Positions 1 through 6,100 are shown, counted from the stretch's first letter. The stretch: DNA of 6,308 nt from Spirochaeta sp. (GCA_030592625.1 JAUVIY010000158.1:1-6308); one strand, 5' to 3'. Made by a program: numbers and translations. Notes: generated from the letters alone by a model not told the origin.

Positions 1-660
1 CAGTACTTCAGGCGTCCGGTAACGTTCGTAATCCGGTGTGGTGTCGAGGCCCTTGTTCAGCAGGACTACCGTCAGGACGATGGAGAAAATTATGAGCAGG
101 GATCCTTTGATAAACTGGACGTATGTGGTGGACTTCATACCGGCTGTAGCAACAATGAATGTAACGATTGCACCGACAATAACGACACCGGCCCAATGAG
201 GAAGTCCCAGAAGCGGTGTCACAAGAGCGCCTGCACCCACCATCTGGGGTATGAGATAGAAAATCGAGATAACCAGTGTACTGATACCTGCCATGAGCTG
301 AATGCCCTTTGAATGGAACTTGGCATCCAGGGCATCGGCAAAAGTGTAGCGTCCGAGTTTTTTCATCGGTTCGGCAACGACAAAAAGGGCCACAACCCAA
401 CCTGCGAGATAGCCGATGGAGTAAAGAAAGCCATCATAGCCTACAGTGGCAATCAGACCACAGATACCCAGAAAACTGGCTGCCGACAGATAATCACCTG
501 CAAATGCGATTCCATTCACTGTCCAGGGTATTGTTCCACCAGCGGCGAAATATCCTTTGGCGGAACTCGTTCTGCGGGCGAAATAGATTGATATACCAAG
601 AACAATAGCAACAATACTGATGAAGAGAATAACGGCCAGGGGAGCTGGATCGTAGATCAT
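1..660 (-). CDS. ActP-like sodium:solute (acetate-type) symporter, N-terminal part
   Basis: This is the first 220 residues of a sodium/solute symporter (SSS) family protein; the rest lies beyond position 1. SSS proteins of this kind are inner-membrane carriers that couple Na+ entry to uptake of short monocarboxylates such as acetate. The visible part closely resembles ActP: an AGDYLSAASFLG segment at residues 54-65, a GYDGFLYSIGYLAGW segment at 74-88, LGRYTFADA at 102-110 and QMVGAG at 139-144. Several hydrophobic helices are visible, near residues 5-27, 50-72, 78-96, 120-150, 155-172 and 183-202. The ATG at 660-658 overlaps the stop of the DUF485 gene (ATGA), and AAGGAG (669-674) sits 8 nt upstream, which fixes the start. 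The DUF485 partner gene strongly supports an ActP-type assignment. The true substrate could be acetate, propionate, pyruvate or a similar acid. The C-terminal part, including later Na+-site residues, is not visible. Confidence 0.9.
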   Translation of the reverse strand, partial: MIYDPAPLAVILFISIVAIVLGISIYFARRTSSAKGYFAAGGTIPWTVNGIAFAGDYLSAASFLGICGLIATVGYDGFLYSIGYLAGWVVALFVVAEPMKKLGRYTFADALDAKFHSKGIQLMAGISTLVISIFYLIPQMVGAGALVTPLLGLPHWAGVVIVGAIVTFIVATAGMKSTTYVQFIKGSLLIIFSIVLTVVLLNKGLDTTPDYERYRTPEVL

Positions 661-929
661 TTATTCAGCTCCTTTTCCCTGGCTGTACACAGTGAGTTGT
701 AAACCAAACCGAGAACTATCGCGAGAATGATGAGAAAAAAACCGTAGATGATGGCGAGATTCAACCCGAAGAGGACTATGGATCCCATAATTACGGGTGC
801 GAAGGTATTAATGGCGACAAATCCGGCGAATACCAGTGCATAAACGATAAACAGTCGGATACCGAGTCTCGTTTTGTATTCGGCCGCAAGGTCTTCACCC
901 TGTTCCTGGGCGGCGGGCTCATGAAGCAT
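657..929 (-). CDS. DUF485 (YjcH-like) small membrane protein
   Basis: This 90-residue protein has a charged N-terminus (residues 1-22), two hydrophobic helices at about 24-46 and 56-78, and a short charged tail ending in KELNK. Size, topology and position directly before an ActP-type symporter match the DUF485 family, whose E. coli member yjcH precedes actP. Family members are thought to be accessory subunits or partners of the symporter, but their exact role is not settled. The ATG at 929-927 is preceded by TGAGGAG (938-944) with 8 nt spacing, which supports this start. The stop codon shares ATGA with the symporter start, so the two are almost certainly co-transcribed and translationally coupled. 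A promoter candidate lies at 990-1018 on the same strand. Confidence 0.87.
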   Translation of the reverse strand: MLHEPAAQEQGEDLAAEYKTRLGIRLFIVYALVFAGFVAINTFAPVIMGSIVLFGLNLAIIYGFFLIILAIVLGLVYNSLCTAREKELNK

Positions 930-937
930 GTAGAAAA

Positions 938-944
938 CTCCTCA
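938..944 (-). promoter_or_regulatory. Ribosome binding site of the DUF485 gene
   Basis: TGAGGAG on the minus strand lies 8 nt upstream of the ATG at 929-927. It is a strong Shine-Dalgarno match and decides the start of the DUF485 gene. Confidence 0.8.
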
Positions 945-966
945 AATCGGTTGAATCAATGAATTA

Positions 967-982
967 AGGTCTGTTCAGACCT
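967..982. promoter_or_regulatory. 16-bp palindrome, candidate operator for the DUF485-symporter operon
   Basis: AGGTCTGTTCAGACCT has perfect 7-bp arms around a 2-bp centre. It lies directly downstream of the -10 box of the minus-strand promoter candidate, so it would cover roughly +1 to +17 of the DUF485-symporter transcript, a usual place for a repressor roadblock. The GGT...ACC arms resemble operators of GntR-family regulators (FadR, PdhR and LldR types bind GGT-N-ACC cores), although here the spacing is wider. As RNA it could instead form a 6-bp hairpin with a 4-nt loop at the 5' end of the message. The regulator is not in the window. Confidence 0.45.
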
Positions 983-989
983 CTTAGCT

Positions 990-1018
990 ACTATTTATGA
1001 GTAATGTTAAGCTGTCAA
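990..1018 (-). promoter_or_regulatory. Sigma-70-like promoter candidate for DUF485-symporter
   Basis: On the minus strand a perfect TTGACA (1018-1013) is followed after 17 bp by AATAGT (995-990), which matches TATAAT at four of six positions. Predicted transcription would start near 983, giving a leader of about 54 nt before the ATG at 929. It overlaps the plus-strand promoter candidate for ktrB. Confidence 0.5.
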
Positions 1019-1035
1019 GGCAGGAACCTTATACT
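1007..1035 (+). promoter_or_regulatory. Sigma-70-like promoter candidate for ktrBA
   Basis: TATACT at 1030-1035 matches the -10 consensus at five of six positions. The best -35 at 17 bp spacing is TTAAGC (1007-1012), only three of six, so the promoter may be weak or need an activator. Transcription would begin near 1042, giving a leader of about 33 nt. The -35 region interleaves with the divergent TTGACA at 1013-1018. Confidence 0.35.
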
Positions 1036-1052
1036 GGGCAGAACACCCGGCC

Positions 1053-1066
1053 TCAGGCTATCCTGA
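1053..1066 (+). promoter_or_regulatory. Small hairpin in the ktrB leader
   Basis: TCAGG and CCTGA pair around the loop CTAT, and the hairpin ends 8 nt before the ktrB ATG. It occupies the place where a Shine-Dalgarno sequence would be expected, and no good one is visible there. The stem is only 5 bp, so a regulatory role is uncertain. Confidence 0.25.
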
Positions 1067-1074
1067 TATAGCAC

Positions 1075-2424
1075 ATGGGGAAAAAACGGCATTTCTGGTC
1101 TTCCGAACGACTTGCTCTCTTCAGTTATTTCATCGGATTTATTCTGCTGGGAACTCTGCTTCTGAGCTTTCCGGTGAGCTGGAGCGGAGCCGGCGGTATA
1201 TCACGGGTTGCTCTTGTGGATGCGTTCTTCACGGCCATATCCGCAACATGCGTTACCGGACTCATAACCATCGATACTTCTCTCTGGAGCCGTTTCGGGC
1301 AGTGGATTATTTTAGCCCTGATACAGGCGGGTGGGCTGGGAATCGTAACCTTCGGAATGCTATATCTTGTCTTGCCTAAAGTAAGAATCTCCCTGAAAAA
1401 CAGCAAATTTCTGCGTGAGTCCTTTGTCGCAGAGCAGATGCCCCGTGCCAGGCAAATGATAAGAAGTATCCTGGGGACGACATTGTTTGTGGAGATAATC
1501 GGTGCGATGCTGCTCATCCTGGGTTTTTTCAGGGCCGGTACGACTGCGCCGGTATTCGAAGGTACCTTTCATGCAGTTTCGGCATTCTGCAATGCCGGGT
1601 TTTCTCTCTTCAGTGAAGGACTGGTTCCTTTCCGTTCCGACTCGCTGGTGAATTTCACCTTGATGGGTCTTATTGTATTCGGCGGGATCGGTTTTATGGT
1701 GATTCGGGATATCCGCCGTAAATTCAGGGATTGGAGAAGGCCACTGTTGTTTCATACACGACTCATGCTCCTGGCCGTACCCGTATTCATTGTCGTTGGA
1801 TTCGCAGGATATCTTCTTCTTGATACAACCGGAACATTTTCTGATTTACCCTGGGGCGAACGACTCATGGCAGCTTTGTTTCAATCGGTGACTACCAGAA
1901 CCGCCGGATTCAACACAGTCGATCAGGCTTCCCTTTCAATGACTTCCCGGTGGCTGACGCTGATGCTGATGCTGATCGGAGGGGGATCGGGGTCAACAGC
2001 TGGAGGTATCAAGGCATCCACGGCCTTTATACTCTTTATCGTTCTGTTCAGAGGTGTGAATGAAAGAGGTGATATCCGCTTTCTCCGCCGCCGAATCGGT
2101 TCCGCGGACGTCAGCCGTGCAGCTATGTTCTTTCTTAAGGCGATATCACTGCTTTTCATCAGCATTATCATGCTTGGAATCATTGAGTATCCTAACTCCG
2201 GCGGATTCACGGCATCGGAGATTGTGTTTGAATGTGTTTCGGCTCTGGGAACAGTGGGTTTGTCCATGGGTATCACCTCAGCCCTGTCCACAGGAGGCAA
2301 GCTGGTGATAGCGGCTACAATGTTCGCCGGCAGGGTCGGATTGTTTTCTCTGGTAATACGCATGGTCCGGGACCGGGCCGAAGCACTTATAGAATATCCA
2401 AAAGGCGAGGTATTGATAGGATGA
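1075..2424 (+). CDS. ktrB: Ktr-type potassium uptake channel subunit KtrB (TrkH/KtrB family)
   Basis: This 449-residue integral membrane protein is the K+-translocating subunit of a Ktr system. The four pore repeats of the TrkH/KtrB superfamily are visible: TCVTG at residues 58-62, CNAGF at 172-176, RTAGF at 275-279 and GTVGL at 392-396, each carrying the conserved filter glycine. The family's gate region is at 301-313 (GGGSGSTAGGIK), and a GRVG motif at 419-422 matches the conserved Arg near the end of KtrB. The length fits KtrB (about 450) rather than the longer TrkH (about 480), and the next gene encodes a short KtrA-like single RCK subunit. An in-frame stop at 1069 lies just upstream, so the ATG at 1075 is the first possible start. 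No convincing Shine-Dalgarno precedes it. Its stop overlaps the ktrA start (ATGA). Na+-dependent K+ uptake is usual for KtrB but cannot be shown from sequence. Confidence 0.93.
   Translation: MGKKRHFWSSERLALFSYFIGFILLGTLLLSFPVSWSGAGGISRVALVDAFFTAISATCVTGLITIDTSLWSRFGQWIILALIQAGGLGIVTFGMLYLVLPKVRISLKNSKFLRESFVAEQMPRARQMIRSILGTTLFVEIIGAMLLILGFFRAGTTAPVFEGTFHAVSAFCNAGFSLFSEGLVPFRSDSLVNFTLMGLIVFGGIGFMVIRDIRRKFRDWRRPLLFHTRLMLLAVPVFIVVGFAGYLLLDTTGTFSDLPWGERLMAALFQSVTTRTAGFNTVDQASLSMTSRWLTLMLMLIGGGSGSTAGGIKASTAFILFIVLFRGVNERGDIRFLRRRIGSADVSRAAMFFLKAISLLFISIIMLGIIEYPNSGGFTASEIVFECVSALGTVGLSMGITSALSTGGKLVIAATMFAGRVGLFSLVIRMVRDRAEALIEYPKGEVLIG
1953..1976 (+). repeat. Four tandem copies of GCTGAY inside ktrB
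   Basis: GCTGAC is followed by three GCTGAT units, 24 bp in all. In the ktrB frame it encodes the Leu/Met-rich end of a helix (LTLMLML, around residues 294-300) immediately before the glycine-rich gate segment. Unit gain or loss would keep the frame and change the helix by a Leu-Met pair. Confidence 0.6.
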
Positions 2425-3131
2425 AACAGTATGCCGTTATCGGGGCCAGCACTTTCGGCAAACGGATTCTGGAGGAACTGATTCTCCTGGATTGCGAGAT
2501 AATCCTCATCGACAAGGATCCTGAAATCATTGAATATTTCAAGAACGATGTCACAGCGGCATATATTGCCAATGTTATCAACGAGGAGACGGTTACACGG
2601 CTTATCCCCGCAGACATCGACGCTGTCGTCATCGATCTGGGAGATAAAATCGAGGCCTCCATTCTCGTTACTCAATATCTGAGTAAGCTCGGCGTTTCAA
2701 ACATCATTGTAAAAGCCGAAACGGACCAGCACGGGGAAATACTCTCTATCGTCGGTGCCGATCATGTGGTTTTTCCAAATATCGAAGCGGCCAGGCGTGT
2801 GACACCGCTTCTCGCATCCGATCTTCTCTTCAACTATCTGGCTATCTCAGGCGGGCTGGTGCTGGCCGAGACCGGTGTACCCGAGGGATTGGCGGGATAT
2901 ACACTCATCGAAACCGAAATCAGGAGGTCAAGAGGTATCAATGTTATGGCTTTCCGGAAGGGCGGGCAGGGTGATTATCAATTCTTCAAGCCTGAATATC
3001 GACTCAATGGCGACGATGTCCTGTTGATCGTCGGTCGGGAAGAAGACGTCGCCGCCTTCACCGGTAAAAATATCGCAAGTCGGAAACGCGGGATTGGTAA
3101 GCTCTTCAGTCAATTGTTCAACAATCACTGA
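2421..3131 (+). CDS. ktrA: Ktr potassium uptake regulatory subunit KtrA (RCK_N-RCK_C)
   Basis: This 236-residue cytosolic protein is the gating ring subunit that binds to KtrB and controls K+ flux in response to nucleotides. Residues 1-130 form the RCK_N Rossmann domain: a nucleotide loop VIGASTFG (6-13), the acidic end of strand 2 at D31 (ILIDKD) that usually contacts ribose, and later strands with VIDLG (70-74), VKAE (97-100) and GADHVVFPN (112-120). Residues about 135-215 form the RCK_C domain, ending in DDVLLIVGREEDV (198-210), followed by a basic tail. The loop reads G8-x-S10-x-x-G13 instead of GxGxxG. The ATG at 2421 overlaps the ktrB stop, and an AGGCGAGG stretch (2403-2410) lies 10 nt upstream. 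The frame is open further upstream inside ktrB, but alignment to KtrA begins here. One RCK unit, not two as in TrkA, supports KtrA. RCK_C may bind c-di-AMP as in some Gram-positive KtrA proteins; that is not visible here. Confidence 0.92.
   Translation: MKQYAVIGASTFGKRILEELILLDCEIILIDKDPEIIEYFKNDVTAAYIANVINEETVTRLIPADIDAVVIDLGDKIEASILVTQYLSKLGVSNIIVKAETDQHGEILSIVGADHVVFPNIEAARRVTPLLASDLLFNYLAISGGLVLAETGVPEGLAGYTLIETEIRRSRGINVMAFRKGGQGDYQFFKPEYRLNGDDVLLIVGREEDVAAFTGKNIASRKRGIGKLFSQLFNNH
3106..3131. terminator. Weak hairpin at the ktrA stop, doubtful terminator
   Basis: TCAGT/ACTGA and ATTGT/ACAAT pair around a TCA loop with a small internal bulge, and the hairpin ends exactly at the ktrA stop. 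The stem is AT-rich and no T-run follows on either strand, so intrinsic termination is doubtful. It is listed because it is the only inverted repeat seen at the 26-bp convergent junction with the glycosyltransferase genes. Confidence 0.2.
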
Positions 3132-3157
3132 TGATGCTGCAGGAATATCGGTTTTCG

Positions 3158-4690
3158 TCAGTCGTCGTAGAGCAGCCGCAGATAATCGATGCGACCGAAG
3201 GATTTTCTCACCGATTCCCTGACTTTCGCAGGAGATGGCGTCGGTGTTTTCGAACCGAAACCCGATATGATATTGCCGAAATTCCTCACAAAGGCTCCCT
3301 CTCCGTAATGTGTTTCAATAGTCTTGTCCATCCGGGGAGCCTTTGCTTTCAGTGTACGTCCGGCCGAATCGAGCAGTTCCCGGTTGAGAAGTCGTGTTTT
3401 TTCAATCCAACCGGCATCGTCACGGGCGTTTTTCAGGATATCCAACTGGTCTTCCACCCGGAGGTAAGACACATCTATCCCACCACCGGCGGCCAGTTTT
3501 GATACTGCGGAGCTTATGGACTTCACGGATTTTTCCGGTAGAGAGGATTCAATCTTCCTGATTTTTTCGAGATACGCGGTCTGTGTTCTCCGGGTCAGTT
3601 CGGGAGTTGCCGGAATGCGGAAATCCGCCCAGAAACGCCTGGGATAATCGCCGAAGAGATCGAGCACACCGTCCAATATATCCAGATACCTGGCAAGCAG
3701 AGGTTTCTGCCAATGGAGGGCGTTAAGAAACAGATATCCGAATCCTTCCTGTACCGACGTAGATATAACCGCATCGCAGGAAGAGGCCAGCCGAGGGTAG
3801 CTCAGTCTGTCGTCCCCCGTCGCCTCCGGGCACCATATCCCGGGTATAAGTCCGTCCTTGAACGCTGCAGCCGTTAAGTCGGAGTAGTCCTTTTCCTGTG
3901 CGGAAACTCCCGGTAGAGTGACGATGAGGTTGGCAGGCTCATCCAGGAGTCGCACCAGAAGGGCTGCTTCCAATATATTTTTCCGCCTGATGGCCCTTAC
4001 CGGATAGAGAAGTATGGGGGCATCCGGTAAGTAGCCCGGGTTATCGTCGGAACAAAGCTCTTCCAGGGCCTCTCTCATACCGGCGGGATCGGCAGGTGCT
4101 ATCGGTGAGAGGGGTACTGGATTTGTGAGCAGTGAAACGGATTCGCTTAAACCGGCATCCGATAGAATGCGCCTGTCTCTTTCGTTGATTACGGCGTATC
4201 TGATTCGTGGTCCGGAGGGGTAGGGTGGCTCATTAATTGCCGAATCCAACCGTTCGAGGTTGTCGGACCGTCCGCATTCGGGGAAATCATGAATATGAAA
4301 AAGCATGTTCCGGGTTCCGGAATCTGCAACTTTCATCAATGCTGCGGTAAATGCCGGATTCTTTCCAAGATGATAATTATGAACCCACCAGAGTGTATTC
4401 TCGTCGTAGCGTGCAAGGAGTCTCGCTGCGAGTAGTTCCGGATCAGGTCCCCGTTCATTTTCAACATACCCGATTTCTCCGAGGACATCGAGGCGGATTA
4501 TATCTCCAACCCGATGCTCGAATCCTTCCCTGATCCGTTCAAGTACACATTCGGTACCATCCTCAACGCCTGTCACAAGACGGATTTCTTCCAGGTTATT
4601 TAAATAAGAGAGTAGAGCGCGAACTGAGTATACGATGACATCAGTAACCCCTCCCGGCTTGAGATGGTAGTGGAAGAGTGCAATTTTCAT
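3158..4690 (-). CDS. GT-B glycosyltransferase-like protein with degenerate EX7E motif
   Basis: This 510-residue soluble protein looks like a GT4-type, GT-B fold glycosyltransferase; no signal peptide or membrane helix is seen. The N-terminal domain begins MKIALFHYHL and has the glycine-rich loop KPGGVTDVI (11-19) and an HIHDFPE segment (132-138). The C-terminal Rossmann half begins near LLYPVRAIRRKNI (227-239), whose Arg/Lys residues match donor-phosphate ligands. The motif at 315-323 reads EGFGYLFLN, so the first Glu of EX7E is kept (E315) while the second is Asn (N323). Beyond the usual core there is a C-terminal extension (about 400-510) with a Pro/Ser/Thr-rich linker at 481-488 and a short tail. 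The ATG at 4690-4688 overlaps the stop of the upstream glycosyltransferase, and the weak Shine-Dalgarno suggests coupled translation. The sugar donor and acceptor are unknown. It could be a catalytic enzyme of altered specificity or a partner of its neighbour. Confidence 0.75.
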   Translation of the reverse strand: MKIALFHYHLKPGGVTDVIVYSVRALLSYLNNLEEIRLVTGVEDGTECVLERIREGFEHRVGDIIRLDVLGEIGYVENERGPDPELLAARLLARYDENTLWWVHNYHLGKNPAFTAALMKVADSGTRNMLFHIHDFPECGRSDNLERLDSAINEPPYPSGPRIRYAVINERDRRILSDAGLSESVSLLTNPVPLSPIAPADPAGMREALEELCSDDNPGYLPDAPILLYPVRAIRRKNILEAALLVRLLDEPANLIVTLPGVSAQEKDYSDLTAAAFKDGLIPGIWCPEATGDDRLSYPRLASSCDAVISTSVQEGFGYLFLNALHWQKPLLARYLDILDGVLDLFGDYPRRFWADFRIPATPELTRRTQTAYLEKIRKIESSLPEKSVKSISSAVSKLAAGGGIDVSYLRVEDQLDILKNARDDAGWIEKTRLLNRELLDSAGRTLKAKAPRMDKTIETHYGEGAFVRNFGNIISGFGSKTPTPSPAKVRESVRKSFGRIDYLRLLYDD

Positions 4691-5964
4691 GTATTGGGTT
4701 CCAGATTAAGAGCACCCCAAAGACGCGTCAATACGGCATTAAGTTGATTTCTCAGTACTCCGTAAGAATAATACCGGAGCCCGAGAGCATAATTCGTATC
4801 AGCCATTTCTCTAGCCAGTTTTCTGTCGTCCAGAACTTTGTTCGCGGTTTTGATTGTATCACTGGAGATGAAGTTGTCCATTTCTATGACACGGAATCCC
4901 TTCGGTTTTATATCAGTCGCATAGATGGAATAGTTGTTTACCATAATGGGTTTCCTGAACCATATCGTTTCCAGAAACGCATTTCCAAATCCCTCGATCA
5001 GGGATGGATAGGTTATGAGGTCCGCATGGGGATAAATATCCTCAAGGGTGTAGATTTTCCGTCCATCTTTAGTGGTTCCCCGGGTTTCCTGGATGATGTC
5101 ATCAACGAACAGGGCCCGGATCTTCATCATATCGGCATATTCTTTAACGCGCATCTGATATTCGTAACCCTCATCGCCTGATGCATGGGAAATTCCAAGG
5201 ACGGCTTTCCGTTCCAATCTGGCCACCAGTTCGATAGCATGCTCGATACCTTTTCGCTGTACCACACGGGTCGGCTGCAGGATAAAAAGCTCATCATCAG
5301 CGATTCCCAGATCGGACCGTACGTTGGTGATGTATTCGTCCGGGGGAGGAGGTCCCAATTCAAAATTCATGACGTTCGGAATCAGCGTCGAGGAGATTCC
5401 CGTTCTTAATGCCAACTGATTCTGACCTGAAGTATTAATCACGACATGTTCGATGTTGTTGAGGTGGGGGGGAAAAGACATGTTAATGTAATCCCAGACA
5501 CAGTTACGCAGAAAGCGCTTGCGTTCCCAGAAAAAATCATGATGATGAGCTACTACAGGCATCCCGGTTTCCGCAATAACTTCAGTCAGGGCCAAACCCA
5601 GCGGGATGTTTAGCGGTATGGTGAGAGCATTCTGCGAGACAATCAGATCAATTTCGAAATTCTTGAGGAATTCGTAAATCCTGGCTTTGAGAAAATGTCT
5701 CATCTCATGGATCTTGGATGTCAGAACGGCAGACCTCGTTGTGCTGCCGAAACTATCCTTGTAGAGTTCTTTGATTTCAGGGTGTTGAAAATGAAGTTTT
5801 TCTTCTAAAAAAGAACGTTCCGGGGGTGTATCCAGTTCTCCGGCCATGAAATAGCACTCACATCCTACCTGTTCAAGAACCGCTGCCCATTTGTCCGTTT
5901 CAAGGGATACCCCGTCGGTACCCGCCAAACGGAAAGAGATGAAACCGATACGTTTAGATGCCAT
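4687..5964 (-). CDS. GT4-family glycosyltransferase
   Basis: This 425-residue soluble protein has the features of a retaining GT-B glycosyltransferase of family GT4. The N-terminal domain starts with RIGFISFRLAGTDGVSLE (5-22), including the acceptor-side GTDGVS loop, and carries an HHHDFFWER segment (140-148), in the area where GT4 enzymes keep a conserved His. The donor half begins at FILQPTRVVQRKGI (227-240), with R233 and K238 in the positions that contact the nucleotide-sugar phosphate. The EX7E motif is complete: E324-GFGNAFL-E332. No export signal is seen, so it works in the cytoplasm, using a nucleotide sugar (UDP-, GDP- or ADP-linked, not decidable). The ATG at 5964-5962 has GGGGGT (5973-5978) 8 nt upstream. 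It is first in an operon with the second glycosyltransferase. Candidate products include a glycosidic compatible solute, a glycolipid or a polysaccharide; none can be chosen from the sequence. Confidence 0.85.
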   Translation of the reverse strand: MASKRIGFISFRLAGTDGVSLETDKWAAVLEQVGCECYFMAGELDTPPERSFLEEKLHFQHPEIKELYKDSFGSTTRSAVLTSKIHEMRHFLKARIYEFLKNFEIDLIVSQNALTIPLNIPLGLALTEVIAETGMPVVAHHHDFFWERKRFLRNCVWDYINMSFPPHLNNIEHVVINTSGQNQLALRTGISSTLIPNVMNFELGPPPPDEYITNVRSDLGIADDELFILQPTRVVQRKGIEHAIELVARLERKAVLGISHASGDEGYEYQMRVKEYADMMKIRALFVDDIIQETRGTTKDGRKIYTLEDIYPHADLITYPSLIEGFGNAFLETIWFRKPIMVNNYSIYATDIKPKGFRVIEMDNFISSDTIKTANKVLDDRKLAREMADTNYALGLRYYSYGVLRNQLNAVLTRLWGALNLEPNT

Positions 5965-5984
5965 GTGTTTTTACCCCCGAGCTT

Positions 5985-6019
5985 TTATCGTTTCTTTCTT
6001 TATTCAGAATAAACGATAA
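5985..6019. repeat. Nested inverted repeat over the glycosyltransferase promoter
   Basis: Perfect 9-bp arms TTATCGTTT (5985-5993) and AAACGATAA (6011-6019) are separated by 17 bp. A second palindrome, TTTATTC-A-GAATAAA (5999-6013), is nested inside and shares bases with the right arm. Together they cover the -10 box, the predicted start site near 5999 and the first bases of the minus-strand transcript. This is typical of an operator for a dimeric or tetrameric repressor. No T-run follows on either strand, so it is not an intrinsic terminator. Confidence 0.5.
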
Positions 6020-6033
6020 TTCAGGAGCGTCAA
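6006..6033 (-). promoter_or_regulatory. Sigma-70-like promoter candidate for the glycosyltransferase pair
   Basis: On the minus strand TTGACG (6033-6028, five of six) is followed after 16 bp by TATTCT (6011-6006, four of six). The start would be near 5999, leaving a leader of about 35 nt before the ATG at 5964. The -10 box lies inside the nested inverted repeat. Confidence 0.45.
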
Positions 6034-6069
6034 GGAAATCGCGAAAACAGAGAATCCCCATGTATTGGG

Positions 6070-6078
6070 TGATATAAT
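6070..6078 (+). promoter_or_regulatory. Extended -10 promoter candidate for the lipoprotein gene
   Basis: TGATATAAT combines a perfect TATAAT (6073-6078) with the TGn extension. No -35 box resembling TTGACA is present 16-18 bp upstream, as is common for extended -10 promoters. Transcription would start near 6085, giving a leader of about 28 nt that contains the GGAGGTGA ribosome binding site. Confidence 0.55.
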
Positions 6079-6100
6079 GAAAAATGGACATCTGTTAGGC

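Noticed and set aside
930..1074. Possible riboswitch (such as c-di-AMP) before ktrB
   Set aside because: The predicted leader is only about 33 nt, and no multi-helix conserved core is visible in the whole 145-bp gap.
2232..2420. Upstream extension of ktrA by 63 codons inside ktrB
   Set aside because: The extension is the ktrB reading frame shifted and does not resemble any domain; KtrA homology begins at the ATG at 2421, which has an ATGA junction and a ribosome site.
1923..2675. 250-codon minus-strand open frame across the ktrB-ktrA junction
   Set aside because: It is antisense to two clearly recognised genes, has a low-complexity Ser/Ile/Pro composition and no family resemblance. It is a shadow frame.
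3131..3502. 123-codon plus-strand open frame starting at the ktrA stop
   Set aside because: It lies wholly antisense to the glycosyltransferase-like gene at 3158-4690, has no ribosome site and no recognisable domain.
4678..5181. 167-codon plus-strand open frame
   Set aside because: It is antisense to the GT4 gene, whose motifs are intact in the other frame. No recognisable protein features are seen.
6059..6070. 12-bp CATGTATTGGGT shared with 4688-4699
   Set aside because: About one 12-bp match is expected by chance in a window of this size, and one copy lies across a start codon while the other is upstream of a promoter. No shared role is apparent.
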